Shown: positions 1-7,768, counted from the stretch's first letter. The stretch: 23,393 nucleotides of DNA from OMIS01 sp964443885 (GCA_964443885.1 CAYUES010000012.1:1-23393); one strand, 5' to 3'. The notes: generated from the letters alone by a model not told the origin. Translations and numbers: made by a program.

Positions 1-843
1 TTCTCGCTACTGGGGCCAAATGGCGCTGGAAAAACTACTACTATTTCAATCTTGACTACGCTGCTTTCTCCCACAAGTGGCAGTGTTACAATTGCCGGTT
101 TTGACGTAGAAACTGAAGCCGAAAAAGTACGACAACAAATTGGCGTGATTTTCCAAAATCCTAGTTTAGATCAAAACTTAACTGCCGAAGAAAATATTCG
201 TTTCCATGCTAATTTATATAATCTCTATCCATTCATGCCTACTTTCGGCATGATGCCAGAAGCCTACAAAAAAAAGGTGTATGAGTTAGCTGAAGTAGTC
301 GGGTTAGAAAAAGATATTTCAAAACAAGTTAAAGCACTTTCTGGTGGAATGAAACGCAAGCTCGAAATTATTCGCAGTCTGATGCATCAACCACGAGTGC
401 TATTTTTGGATGAGCCAACAACAGGCTTGGATCCAGTCAGTCGCCAAAATGTGTGGAAGTATCTCAAAGATATCCAGAAAAAAGAAGACATTACTATTTT
501 CTTGACAACGCATTATTTGGAGGAAGCTGAAGGCTCTGATTATATTTGTATTATCGATGAGGGCACGATTGTTTCAAAAGGCACGCCAATTGAAATTAAA
601 GAAAGTTTGATTGAAAACTACGTCACTGTTGATGCCAAAAACAGAGCTGCTTTAACAAAAGAATTAACCAAACACAAGTTGTCGTTTACGGGTACAGGAC
701 CATTCTCTGTTCAGCTAGACAAGCACACCGCACAAAAAGTTATTCAGATGATTACCACACCCCTCACTGTTTTGGACATTCACAGTCCATCACTAGAAGA
801 TGCGTACGTAGAAATTATCACAAAGAACCATGCAAAACCTTAA
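1..843 (+). CDS. ABC transporter ATP-binding protein (5' truncated by window edge)
   Basis: This is the nucleotide-binding subunit of an ABC-2 type exporter. It hydrolyses ATP on the cytoplasmic side to drive the permease encoded next. The reading frame is open from base 1, so the N-terminus lies outside the window; about 280 residues are visible. Motifs in visible numbering are Walker A GPNGAGKTT near residues 5-13, the Q-loop glutamine near 52 (IFQNPSLD), the signature LSGGMKRK near 113-120, Walker B VLFLDEPTTGLDP with Asp137/Glu138, and the H-loop histidine near 171 (TTHYLEEAE). The 3' end overlaps the permease start by 14 bases, so the two are probably translationally coupled. The family is that of DrrA/CcmA-like drug or polysaccharide exporters. 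The cargo cannot be told from sequence. Confidence 0.95.
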   Translation, partial: FSLLGPNGAGKTTTISILTTLLSPTSGSVTIAGFDVETEAEKVRQQIGVIFQNPSLDQNLTAEENIRFHANLYNLYPFMPTFGMMPEAYKKKVYELAEVVGLEKDISKQVKALSGGMKRKLEIIRSLMHQPRVLFLDEPTTGLDPVSRQNVWKYLKDIQKKEDITIFLTTHYLEEAEGSDYICIIDEGTIVSKGTPIEIKESLIENYVTVDAKNRAALTKELTKHKLSFTGTGPFSVQLDKHTAQKVIQMITTPLTVLDIHSPSLEDAYVEIITKNHAKP

Positions 844-1609
844 CGCTGTTTTTACGATTGCCTACCGTGATATTGCCAAGCTCTTAAAAGATCGTTCACG
901 GATCATGGCAAGTTTTATTTTTCCAATTATTTTTATTGGCGTGCTTGGCACGAGTTTGCAACAAAATATTGGTGATGGTCTGGGGTATAACTTTTTGGTT
1001 TTTGTGTTGATCGGTGTGCTCGGCCAGACCCTGTTTCAATCTACTTCAGCGGGAATTATTTCGCTTGTAGAAGATCGGCAAAATGACTTCGCCCAAGAAA
1101 TGTTTATTGCGCCAATCTCGCGATATGCAATTTTGCTCGGTAAAATTTTTGGTGAAATGCTAGTGGCGATGGTGCAGATAATCGGTATTATTATTTTTGG
1201 TTACGTGATGGGCATTCCGCTCGATGCAGTGAGTTTGCTGCGCTTACTGCCCGTTGTAGTTCTTGTGGCATTTTTTGGGGGAGCGTTTGGTGTGTTTGTG
1301 ATGTCCAACTTAAGTGACCAACGAGCTGCCAATCAAATCTTTCCGTTTATTTTATTTCCCCAGTTTTTCTTGGCTGGTGTTTTTAATCCAATTCAAAATC
1401 TACCGTTACCAATTTTAATTGCTTCTCGTATTTCACCAATGACGTATGCTGTGGATTTACTGCGCAGTATTTACTACTTTGGCACGCCTGAATACGACAA
1501 GGTGGTGTTGTTCAATCCACTACTTAACTTGGCGGTAGTGATCGGAACAGGTCTGCTATTTTTGATCATTGGCACGTATTTATTTGTGAAGAATGAAAGA
1601 AATCGGTAA
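830..1609 (+). CDS. ABC-2 type transporter permease
   Basis: This is the membrane subunit of the exporter whose ATPase precedes and overlaps it. The 259-residue protein has about six hydrophobic segments, beginning around residue 25 after a short cytoplasmic N-terminal stretch (YRDIAKLLKDRSRI). It contains the ABC-2 hallmark near residues 170-195, where FPFILFPQFFLAGVFNP precedes a proline-rich turn (IQNLPLP), and the following SRISPMTYAVDLLR segment. Length and topology match DrrB-like permeases. The exporter is probably a homodimer of this protein plus two ATPases. The substrate is unknown. The stop overlaps a possible small reading frame (TAATG). Confidence 0.93.
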   Translation: MQNLNAVFTIAYRDIAKLLKDRSRIMASFIFPIIFIGVLGTSLQQNIGDGLGYNFLVFVLIGVLGQTLFQSTSAGIISLVEDRQNDFAQEMFIAPISRYAILLGKIFGEMLVAMVQIIGIIIFGYVMGIPLDAVSLLRLLPVVVLVAFFGGAFGVFVMSNLSDQRAANQIFPFILFPQFFLAGVFNPIQNLPLPILIASRISPMTYAVDLLRSIYYFGTPEYDKVVLFNPLLNLAVVIGTGLLFLIIGTYLFVKNERNR

Positions 1610-1683
1610 TGTACGTTTCTAAGTGGCCAGAAGATTATAAACAGAATTTGCAAGTAATCTTAGCCAATTTAAAATATGACTAA
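1609..1683 (+). CDS. Possible 24-residue small ORF between permease and DNA glycosylase
   Basis: An ATG overlaps the permease stop codon (TAATG) and opens a 24-codon frame that ends 8 bases inside the next gene. The peptide starts MYVSKWPEDYKQ and is charged at first, then moderately hydrophobic. The TAATG overlap and the bridging position would suit translational coupling from the permease into the glycosylase gene, which lacks a clear Shine-Dalgarno sequence. I recognise no family, and the frame may simply be chance. Confidence 0.25.
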   Translation: MYVSKWPEDYKQNLQVILANLKYD

Positions 1684-2287
1684 ACCTTCAGAGATAGTTT
1701 TTCAAGATCCTACTTTAGCTTCACTATATACAGTAGTAACTGCACAGTTTGGTGAACTTCCGGTAATTATTCCTGCCGCAAGTGATCAGTACTTCGGCAA
1801 GCTGTGTGAAAGTATTGTGAGCCAACAACTTTCTACCAAAGTCGCTGATGTTATTGAAGCCCGAGTTAAACTGGCAATCGGTGGTGAGTGGCATCCAGAA
1901 AAAGTACTCGTTAGTGAAACAGAAGTTTTACGGGCGGCTGGACTTTCCAATGCCAAAGCCAGTTATATAAAAAATATTGCACAAGTATGGGTGGATGGCA
2001 GTGTGGTAGCTGAGCACTTAACAACTATGACTGATGAAGAAATTATCACTGAACTTGTCAAAATTAAAGGTGTTGGTCGTTGGACAGCTGAAATGTTTTT
2101 GATTTTCACACTGGGTCGTAGTGATGTTTTTTCAGTCGGGGACTACGCACTACGCAAAGCAACGGCGCAACTCTACAACTTAGACATCAAAGCGAAGCCA
2201 GCTGAATTCTTGAGCATTTCACAAAACTGGTCGCCTAATCGTAGCCTCGCTTCTAGAATTTTGTGGAAGTCTTTGGAACGTAAATAG
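1676..2287 (+). CDS. alkA: DNA-3-methyladenine glycosylase II-like (AlkA family, HhH-GPD)
   Basis: This enzyme removes alkylated bases such as 3-methyladenine from DNA by cutting the N-glycosidic bond, the first step of base excision repair. The 203-residue protein has the HhH-GPD fold: the helix-hairpin-helix KGVGRWTAE lies at about residues 131-139, and the catalytic aspartate is Asp156 in VGDYALRK, equivalent to Asp238 of E. coli AlkA. There is no C-terminal iron-sulfur cysteine cluster, which separates it from Nth/MutY. It lacks the N-terminal AlkA domain and resembles the short versions found in many bacteria and in yeast Mag1. It is followed 24 bases later by a NagB-like gene and is probably in the same transcript as the ABC genes. 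The symbol marks the family, not proven orthology. Confidence 0.88.
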   Translation: MTKPSEIVFQDPTLASLYTVVTAQFGELPVIIPAASDQYFGKLCESIVSQQLSTKVADVIEARVKLAIGGEWHPEKVLVSETEVLRAAGLSNAKASYIKNIAQVWVDGSVVAEHLTTMTDEEIITELVKIKGVGRWTAEMFLIFTLGRSDVFSVGDYALRKATAQLYNLDIKAKPAEFLSISQNWSPNRSLASRILWKSLERK

Positions 2288-2311
2288 TAGATATCATACC
2301 TAATTATTACT

Positions 2312-3034
2312 ATGCAAAATGTACATGTATATCCCACTCAATCCGCCACTGCCCATGCTGCTGCTCGTCATATTGCAGACTTTGTAAAAGAAAAACCTAC
2401 TGCAGTAATTACATATGCTACAGGTAATACGATGCTACCTGTTTACAGTGAACTTGCTCGTATTGCTACGATAGAACGTGTTGATTTTTCACAAACCACG
2501 GCATTTCATTTAGATGAATACTACCCTTGCGAGCCAACTGAAGCACACAGTTTTGTAAAGTACTTACATGACTACGTTTTTACTCCGCTTAAGATTCCTA
2601 CGGACAACCTCAATCTGCTAAATGGTGTAGCCATCGATCCCCATAGTGAAGCAGAGCGTTATGAAAAATTGCTCCAAGAAAAACCAGTTGATTTAGCAAT
2701 TTTAGGAATTGGACCGGGTGGACACATTGGTTTTAATGAATCTGGGACACCATTTGATTCAATGACGCAGTACGCTCCACTCTCAACAGAAACTATTGCT
2801 CGAGATCGTCAGGAACGTGGTCAGAACTCACCGACTCACGCACTTACCCAGGGTATCGGCTCTATTCTACGTTCACACCAAATTATTTTGATTGCATATG
2901 GCGAAAGTAAGGGGGAGATTTTACACAAAGCAATTAATGAAGCTATCACGATTGACTGTCCAGCTTCAGCGCTTCAAACTGTCACGGAAAAAACTAGCTA
3001 CTTCATTGATACAGCAGCAGCCAGTCAAATATAG
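2312..3034 (+). CDS. nagB: Glucosamine-6-phosphate deaminase (NagB/6-phosphogluconolactonase superfamily)
   Basis: The predicted role is converting glucosamine-6-phosphate to fructose-6-phosphate and ammonia, which joins amino-sugar recycling to glycolysis. The 240-residue length matches short NagB enzymes. Visible landmarks are the phosphate-binding ATGNT at 36-40, HLDEYYP with the catalytic aspartate at residue 68 (Asp72 in E. coli), and LGIGPGGHIGFNESG at 131-145, holding His138 and Glu143 (E. coli His143/Glu148). The position equivalent to E. coli Asp141 is glycine, where many Gram-positive enzymes have asparagine. No nagA or sugar transporter is adjacent. 6-phosphogluconolactonase is the main alternative, but the HLDEYYP and NE motifs favour deaminase. 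Confidence 0.88.
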   Translation: MQNVHVYPTQSATAHAAARHIADFVKEKPTAVITYATGNTMLPVYSELARIATIERVDFSQTTAFHLDEYYPCEPTEAHSFVKYLHDYVFTPLKIPTDNLNLLNGVAIDPHSEAERYEKLLQEKPVDLAILGIGPGGHIGFNESGTPFDSMTQYAPLSTETIARDRQERGQNSPTHALTQGIGSILRSHQIILIAYGESKGEILHKAINEAITIDCPASALQTVTEKTSYFIDTAAASQI

Positions 3035-3123
3035 TCCAGCTTTACTTAATTCTGGCAGGTTTACTTAGTCGTTTATTAAGTTGAGATTTAAAACTGCTGC
3101 GTGATGTATGGCTCTAATATTGC

Positions 3124-3129
3124 TAGAAT
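3124..3129 (+). promoter_or_regulatory. -10-like element TAGAAT, 5 bases before the TspO start
   Basis: TAGAAT is followed by five bases and then ATG at 3135. A transcript from here would begin at or very near the start codon. No good -35 is visible 17 bases upstream. This is one of several such sites in the window. Confidence 0.45.
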
Positions 3130-3134
3130 GAAGT

Positions 3135-3644
3135 ATGCCCAAAAAACCTGCCTCACCTGATAAATCATGGAAGCTAATTGATACCCTCCATTTGACGTTA
3201 TCAATCCTGACTTGTCAGTTAGCCGGCATTATTGGAACACTCTTTACTCGATCTGAGATTCCCAATTGGTACGCATATCTCGACAAGCCTTTTTTCACAC
3301 CACCAGGTTGGGTGTTTGGACCTGTCTGGACAATTCTGTATGCGCTAATGGGAATTGCTTTATTCCTGGGCTGCAAGTATGAAACCCCTCGGAAGCCTGC
3401 AACTGTGGCAAGTTACTGGTTTTATGCCCAGCTTGCTGTTAATGTTTTGTGGTCGGTGGTGTTCTTTGGTTTCCATAGCGTATGGGGTGGGTTACTAACC
3501 ATAGTAATTCTTTGGCTCTTGATCTATAAAACTATGCGGCTCTACTGGCATGTCAATACTACGGCCGGCTGGCTATTTGTCCCGTACTTGGCATGGGTCA
3601 GCTACGCGACACTTTTAAACTTGGGTATCGCGCTCTTGAACTAA
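3135..3644 (+). CDS. tspO: TspO/MBR family membrane protein (tryptophan-rich sensory protein)
   Basis: This is a five-helix membrane protein of the TspO/translocator protein family, which binds porphyrins and related tetrapyrroles and is linked to oxidative stress or light responses. The exact biochemical role is debated in all organisms. The 169 residues carry the family landmarks: KPFFTPPGWVFGPVWTILY at 51-69, NVLWSVVFFG at 103-112 and PYLAWVSYATLLN at 150-162, with many tryptophans along the protein. A charged N-terminal tail of about 18 residues precedes the first helix. The gene seems to be transcribed alone, with its own -10-like site just before the ATG. No haem synthesis gene is nearby, so its ligand here is unknown. 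Confidence 0.92.
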   Translation: MPKKPASPDKSWKLIDTLHLTLSILTCQLAGIIGTLFTRSEIPNWYAYLDKPFFTPPGWVFGPVWTILYALMGIALFLGCKYETPRKPATVASYWFYAQLAVNVLWSVVFFGFHSVWGGLLTIVILWLLIYKTMRLYWHVNTTAGWLFVPYLAWVSYATLLNLGIALLN

Positions 3645-3679
3645 TCACCGCACCTCTGGTTTTTTGAGTGAAAGTTTGG

Positions 3680-3685
3680 TATATT
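3680..3685 (+). promoter_or_regulatory. -10-like element TATATT before tRNA-Ser
   Basis: TATATT lies 11 bases before the mature 5' end of the tRNA, which would place the start of transcription a few bases upstream of it. No strong -35 is seen at 16-18 bases. Confidence 0.4.
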
Positions 3686-3696
3686 GTGCTCTTGTT

Positions 3697-3783
3697 GGAG
3701 AGGTCGCATAGTGGCCTAGTGCAGAGGTTTACTAAACCTCCGTGGGGTAAAACCTACCGCGAGTTCGAATCTCGCCCTCTCCG
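3697..3783 (+). tRNA. tRNA-Ser with anticodon ACU (reads AGU)
   Basis: A complete class II cloverleaf can be folded by eye. The acceptor stem is GGAGAGG (3697-3703) paired with CCTCTCC (3776-3782), all seven pairs perfect, with discriminator G at 3783 as in bacterial tRNA-Ser. The D stem is GCA/TGC. The anticodon stem is GAGGT/ACCTC (3724-3728/3736-3740) with the seven-base loop TTACTAA, giving anticodon ACT at 3731-3733. The long variable arm has a stem GTGGG/CCTAC including one G-T pair. The T stem is GCGAG/CTCGC with loop TTCGAAT. The 3' CCA is not encoded. Bacteria normally use GCU for the AGU/AGC serine box, so A34 is unusual. Confidence 0.92.
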
Positions 3784-3810
3784 CCCTGGCCGATCATATT
3801 GCCGTAGGTG

Positions 3811-3828
3811 ATACTGAGCGAGCAGTAT
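3811..3828 (+). terminator. Weak hairpin downstream of tRNA-Ser
   Basis: ATACTG (3811-3816) pairs with CAGTAT (3823-3828) around a six-base loop AGCGAG, followed by AAATTATTAT rather than a T run. It could end or process the tRNA transcript, but the stem is short and the tail poor. Confidence 0.25.
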
Positions 3829-3834
3829 AAATTA

Positions 3835-5361
3835 TTATCTAAAGTGCAAATCAAGAATTAGATTAGGATCAATCGGTTCATCAATAGTTTCTTGGCTCAA
3901 GTTATAAACTTCCAAAACATATCCATACGAGAACTGTTTACTCTCGATCGGCTGTTCCAAAATTTTAATTTTGCTTTTTTGCCAATCTTGAGATGTTGAA
4001 TGAGGATTCTGTGGATCATCTGCAGCTTTAACTAGTACAGTTTCTGGTCTTTTTTCAAAGGCGGTAGCATTAATTTCTGGATGAGCTTTACTATAATAAG
4101 AAAATGCATATTTAAGTGAATACGCAAATTGATCTTGAGAGTAAACAAAATAACCTCTATCAGGCTTTGACAAACTCTCTTGAGCTATTTTTGATAATAA
4201 TTTCCAAGATGAACCATTAAATCGATCTTCAGTATAAAAGAACCTTGACTGACTCTGTATGACAAGCCAAGTAATCACGATAAATAATAGATATTTAGAT
4301 ATCTGCGAATGAGCAGCAATAATACCGATACAGAAAAAAAGTATGCCGAAAAAAGGACTAAAGTAGTATGTCCACACAGTACCAGAAAACCCAAAAGCTA
4401 GAAGCCACCAACCAAAATACCATACGCAGAATAGACTGATAGTAGATCTAACTAATTTTTTAGTACTCCTCCAACCAAACCAAGTAAAAAGACCAGTGAT
4501 TATTGGTGCAAAGAGAACTGGTACATAATAAATATTAACTCCATCACCAAATGCTGATCGGAACCGTTGTAGAACTCTTTGCAGTACAGTACTGTCCCCA
4601 CTTGTTTCTAGTTGGAGATATGACAGAACAGATCTAGTTTGTAAAAAATCATGTCGTAGTTCAAATAGTATAAAGCTGAGTAGCGGTAAGACAAATAATA
4701 GCAGGGCAAATAATTGTTTATAGCTCTTACTTTTAAAAACATTATACATAAATATCGGGAACCAAATTATAGCTATTGGTACAGCAAAAGCCATTTGAAA
4801 CTGGACTAGTAGACCCAATCCAAACCACCCCAGTAAGGCAAGTTTTACTGAAGGTTTCTGTAGCCACAATAACCAGCAGGCAAAAACTAAAAAGCTAAAG
4901 AGATCTGCCATGTAGTTATTAACAGGACTTGCTGCAAGAGGAAGTGTTACCAAAGTAAAACCAATGGCAATTAATAAACTTATGGTGAAGTTTTTAGTAA
5001 ATTTTTGCGTTACATATAATAAAACTAAGGTACTTACCACTCCAAGCATCCACCAAAACCAGCCCATTACTACTGGATCTCCTTGAGATAGCCAAAAGGG
5101 AATTAAACTTATGTAGTACCAAAGTGGACCATGAAAAACTCCCGGTATTCCTCCAGAACGTGGCCCAATCAAAGTGGGGTTTTTAGTTTCAAGAATATCT
5201 TCAAGCACCAAAAAATCTCTTGCCAAGTCGGTATGAAATAATACATCGCCATGCCACAAATGACTACTTAACAGTAGTAACACCACTCCTAAACCAAATA
5301 ACAAAATGTATTGAAACTTTGATACCTGATTCAATTTAGTAAGAAGAAGCGTTCTTTTCAT
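3835..5361 (-). CDS. GT-C type membrane glycosyltransferase-like protein (PMT/ArnT-like)
   Basis: This 508-residue polytopic membrane protein has roughly ten or more hydrophobic segments, the first at about 18-34. The first long external loop holds the acidic pair typical of GT-C enzymes (HTDLARDF, Asp45 and Asp49), followed by GPRSG and HGPLWYY at about 67-83, as in PMT/ArnT-like transferases that use a lipid-linked sugar. A hydrophilic C-terminal domain follows from about residue 370. The likely role is transfer of a sugar from a polyprenyl-phosphate donor to a surface glycan or protein outside the membrane, but donor and acceptor are unknown. The gene is transcribed alone, divergent from the TIGR04325 gene, with a TACAAT element seven bases before the ATG. 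Confidence 0.72.
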   Translation of the reverse strand: MKRTLLLTKLNQVSKFQYILLFGLGVVLLLLSSHLWHGDVLFHTDLARDFLVLEDILETKNPTLIGPRSGGIPGVFHGPLWYYISLIPFWLSQGDPVVMGWFWWMLGVVSTLVLLYVTQKFTKNFTISLLIAIGFTLVTLPLAASPVNNYMADLFSFLVFACWLLWLQKPSVKLALLGWFGLGLLVQFQMAFAVPIAIIWFPIFMYNVFKSKSYKQLFALLLFVLPLLSFILFELRHDFLQTRSVLSYLQLETSGDSTVLQRVLQRFRSAFGDGVNIYYVPVLFAPIITGLFTWFGWRSTKKLVRSTISLFCVWYFGWWLLAFGFSGTVWTYYFSPFFGILFFCIGIIAAHSQISKYLLFIVITWLVIQSQSRFFYTEDRFNGSSWKLLSKIAQESLSKPDRGYFVYSQDQFAYSLKYAFSYYSKAHPEINATAFEKRPETVLVKAADDPQNPHSTSQDWQKSKIKILEQPIESKQFSYGYVLEVYNLSQETIDEPIDPNLILDLHFR

Positions 5362-5368
5362 TGAAATT

Positions 5369-5374
5369 ATTGTA
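5369..5374 (-). promoter_or_regulatory. -10-like element TACAAT, 7 bases before the 508-residue GT-C gene
   Basis: On the minus strand TACAAT is followed by seven bases and the ATG at 5361. The mRNA would be leaderless or nearly so. No clear -35 at 16-18 bases. Confidence 0.45.
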
Positions 5375-5498
5375 CATGAGAACTAGAGTATTTGATACAA
5401 ACTAACTGGACAAGACACTCTCTTTTTACAGATGACTGCTATAATGACCTACAGGTTCTATTCCCTTGCACTCTTCAGTAAAAACTCGCCCAATCCTG

Positions 5499-5504
5499 TA
5501 GTAT
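5499..5504 (+). promoter_or_regulatory. -10-like element TAGTAT, 6 bases before the TIGR04325 gene
   Basis: TAGTAT is followed by TACAGT and then ATG at 5511. A further TATAAT lies about 65 bases upstream and is an alternative, conventional promoter. Confidence 0.4.
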
Positions 5505-5510
5505 TACAGT

Positions 5511-6338
5511 ATGAATATTAAAGACTTCTTACCACCAGTGCTCATAGGTTTAGCAAAAAAAGTAATCGGGCTAGAGGACTCAAAAATATACAAGAGCTAC
5601 TTTCATGCTCTCCAAGTCTGCAGTTCAGATGCATATGAAAATGCTGAGCTATGCAATATGATCGCGGATAAAACGGTTATCTACAAAAGTGCTTTGAAAG
5701 AAAAACCTTACATTTTAGATTCTACTCATGCCTTCCTGCTTTCGGCACTCAATCAATATCTCCATACTGCTTCAAAAAAGCGCTTGACCGTTCTCGATTT
5801 TGGCGGAGCATGTGGAGCTCACTACTTTGAAGTGCGACGTTTTATCCCAAAAAATATTTCAGTAACTTGGTACGTTGTGGAAACTCCACAAATGGTAAAG
5901 TCTGCAGTTGATAGGAAGCTCAATAGCGATGAGTTAGTTTTTGTTGATTCACTCAAAACTATTAAAACCAAAGTAGATTTCATACATACTTCGGGTGCGC
6001 TACAGTATGTCGAAGATCCGTACACTGTTACAAAGTTGCTTACAAAATTTAAGGCAGATCGTATATTTGTTAATCGAATGATGTTCAATGAACTGGAACA
6101 AGACTTCGTTACTGTGCAAAAATCATTTATGTCCTCCAATGGACCCGGCAAGATTCCCCATGGGTATAGTGATCGGATCATATCCTATCCACACACTACA
6201 ATGGCATTCAAGAGATTCAACTCGACAATTAGCAAGAATGGCTATACAGCTGCATGGATGTTTCTAGAATCATCTGGAAGTCATCAAATAAAAAATGCCC
6301 GAATTTCTGGTAAAGGCTTACTCTACGTACGAAAGTAA
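5511..6338 (+). CDS. Putative methyltransferase, TIGR04325 family
   Basis: This 275-residue protein matches the TIGR04325 family, predicted SAM-dependent methyltransferases usually found among surface polysaccharide genes. Motif I is LDFGGACGAHYF at 95-106, an acidic strand end follows at VVET (122-125), and the family's SGALQYVEDP lies at 161-170. The N-terminal 70 residues, which contain a short amphipathic or hydrophobic stretch (LPPVLIGLAKKVIG), are typical of the family. It starts a tightly spaced plus-strand run (GIY-YIG, GT87, phosphatase, ung). The GT87 neighbour and the divergent GT-C gene agree with a glycan-modifying role. The methylated substrate is unknown. Confidence 0.85.
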   Translation: MNIKDFLPPVLIGLAKKVIGLEDSKIYKSYFHALQVCSSDAYENAELCNMIADKTVIYKSALKEKPYILDSTHAFLLSALNQYLHTASKKRLTVLDFGGACGAHYFEVRRFIPKNISVTWYVVETPQMVKSAVDRKLNSDELVFVDSLKTIKTKVDFIHTSGALQYVEDPYTVTKLLTKFKADRIFVNRMMFNELEQDFVTVQKSFMSSNGPGKIPHGYSDRIISYPHTTMAFKRFNSTISKNGYTAAWMFLESSGSHQIKNARISGKGLLYVRK

Positions 6339-6343
6339 GAACA

Positions 6344-6592
6344 ATGGCTAAAAATTGGTGGATATATATTCTTAAGTGCAGCGACGGCTCACTATATACC
6401 GGCGCAACTCTTGACGTTGTTAAACGAGCACGTATCCATAATGCAGGAAAAGGGGCAAAGTACACTAAGACACGCTTGCCCATTGCAGTTGTCTACTCTG
6501 AAAAATGTGGGAGCAAATCTGAAGCACTCAAACGTGAGTGGCAGATAAAAAAATTAACGAGATTAGAAAAAAAATCATTGATTTTAAAGTAA
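6344..6592 (+). CDS. GIY-YIG nuclease superfamily protein (UPF0213/YhbQ-like)
   Basis: This is a small 82-residue single-domain GIY-YIG protein. The two signature tripeptides appear as YIL (8-10) and YTG (18-20), followed by the conserved KRARIHN near 28-33, AKYTKTRLP at 39-46 and ALKREWQIKKLTR at 61-73, which are the landmarks of the YhbQ/UPF0213 group. Family members are thought to bind or cut DNA; YhbQ-like proteins have been reported to have nuclease activity, but their role in the cell is poorly known. The gene lies 5 bases after the TIGR04325 stop and 6 bases before GT87, so it shares their transcript. It has no clear Shine-Dalgarno sequence. Confidence 0.9.
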   Translation: MAKNWWIYILKCSDGSLYTGATLDVVKRARIHNAGKGAKYTKTRLPIAVVYSEKCGSKSEALKREWQIKKLTRLEKKSLILK

Positions 6593-6598
6593 GCACTG

Positions 6599-7750
6599 AT
6601 GCACCTTAAACGAATTTTCTTAGCACTACTATTCATTCTTCATCTAGCTATTTTCTGGAAGCTCGATTTATTTAGCTTTCTGCTCGGTAGAGTCCAACTT
6701 TGGGACTTTGATGTGTACCACCAAACCGCAGTTGATGTCAGAGCTGGCGCACATCCTTATAAACTGAGTTACATGCAGACAGCTGGACCGCCGCTGGTCA
6801 TTTTGCCGTATATTCCCTTTTCATTTTTACCCCTCACCGTTGCGCGCGGCTTGATTATTTTACTCAGTCTAGTCTCGATCTTTGGAACTTCGTGGCTACT
6901 GGCTCGCAAGGTACTTCCCAAGTATCCACTGATTTTTGCGCTGATTCTAAACTTTATTTTTCTACTGCTGTTTCAACCGCGCTTTAACTTTATTCTTGGC
7001 CAACCAAACTTAATTATCATGTTTTTGATTACGGTGCTCCTCACTCAAAAACAGCTTGTAGCTGGAGCAGGCAGTTCTGGCAGAGAAGACACCCTCCAAA
7101 AAATGTTCATCGGGATTTTGTTTGCAATAATTAGTATCCTGAAAACTCATTATGTAGTAGCTTGGCTGGCTTTACTAAAACACTCCCGTAACACTATTGC
7201 TTTTGGAGCAGTAGCGCTACTGACTGCCGCAACCATTGGCTTTTTTATTATTAAACCAATCTACTATCAAGATTATCTGACTTCGCGACTATCAAGTCAT
7301 GTCGCACAATCTTTAGTAATTAGTGATGTCAGCTACTATAATCAATCGCTACGCGCAACATTGGCGCGAGTGTACCTTGCTGATACGTACGCAGTGGTGA
7401 GTTTGATTATTTTGGTTGGAGCTGGCTGGTATGTTTTTAAATCCAGTGACATGGCTGCTGGTTTTTTACTTGCCCTACTCATTTCTCCGGTGGTTTGGCA
7501 ACACTACATGGTGATTAGCTATCCAATTATTTTTCTCACCACACTCTCCTATCTCCAGCACAAAAAATTTCCTTTGCACCTTGGTTTTGCTGCAGTTTTA
7601 TTACTCTCACACCTACCCTGGCTACACGAAAAACTACTTTCACTACCACTCGGCATCCTCGCCTCGCATTATTACTTGGGATTGGTGCTTTTGCTGTACA
7701 GCCGCATCCAACTTGATACTGTACAAAAAAAATCAGGGCTGGAAAATTGA
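6599..7750 (+). CDS. Glycosyltransferase family 87-like membrane protein
   Basis: This 383-residue polytopic protein of the GT-C class resembles GT87 (DUF2029) mannosyltransferases, which use polyprenyl-phosphate-mannose outside the membrane. After the first hydrophobic helix (about 6-22) the external loop reads WDFDVYHQTA (35-44) with the catalytic-type aspartates, then GAHPY at 50-54 and PPLVILPYIPFSFLP at 64-78, a pattern typical of GT87. About ten helices follow. The gene ends in TGA, showing that TGA is a stop here. It probably builds part of a surface mannan-like or other lipid-linked glycan with the neighbouring methyltransferase. The sugar is not deducible. Confidence 0.82.
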   Translation: MHLKRIFLALLFILHLAIFWKLDLFSFLLGRVQLWDFDVYHQTAVDVRAGAHPYKLSYMQTAGPPLVILPYIPFSFLPLTVARGLIILLSLVSIFGTSWLLARKVLPKYPLIFALILNFIFLLLFQPRFNFILGQPNLIIMFLITVLLTQKQLVAGAGSSGREDTLQKMFIGILFAIISILKTHYVVAWLALLKHSRNTIAFGAVALLTAATIGFFIIKPIYYQDYLTSRLSSHVAQSLVISDVSYYNQSLRATLARVYLADTYAVVSLIILVGAGWYVFKSSDMAAGFLLALLISPVVWQHYMVISYPIIFLTTLSYLQHKKFPLHLGFAAVLLLSHLPWLHEKLLSLPLGILASHYYLGLVLLLYSRIQLDTVQKKSGLEN

Positions 7751-7762
7751 GAATTTTATACG

Positions 7763-7768
7763 TATAGT
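7763..7768 (+). promoter_or_regulatory. -10-like element TATAGT, 7 bases before the 3'-phosphatase gene
   Basis: TATAGT lies in the 25-base gap after GT87 and is followed by seven bases and ATG at 7776. It may allow the phosphatase-ung pair to be transcribed apart from the glycan genes. The -35 is weak. Confidence 0.45.

Noticed and set aside
52..843. Start of the ABC ATPase at the TTG at 52
   Set aside because: The same frame is open to base 1 and contains Walker A GPNGAGKTT upstream of 52, so the gene is truncated by the window edge and does not start there.
3051..3068. Direct repeat TTTACTTA twice in the nagB-tspO spacer
   Set aside because: It is only eight bases in AT-rich DNA with two copies, which is easily expected by chance.
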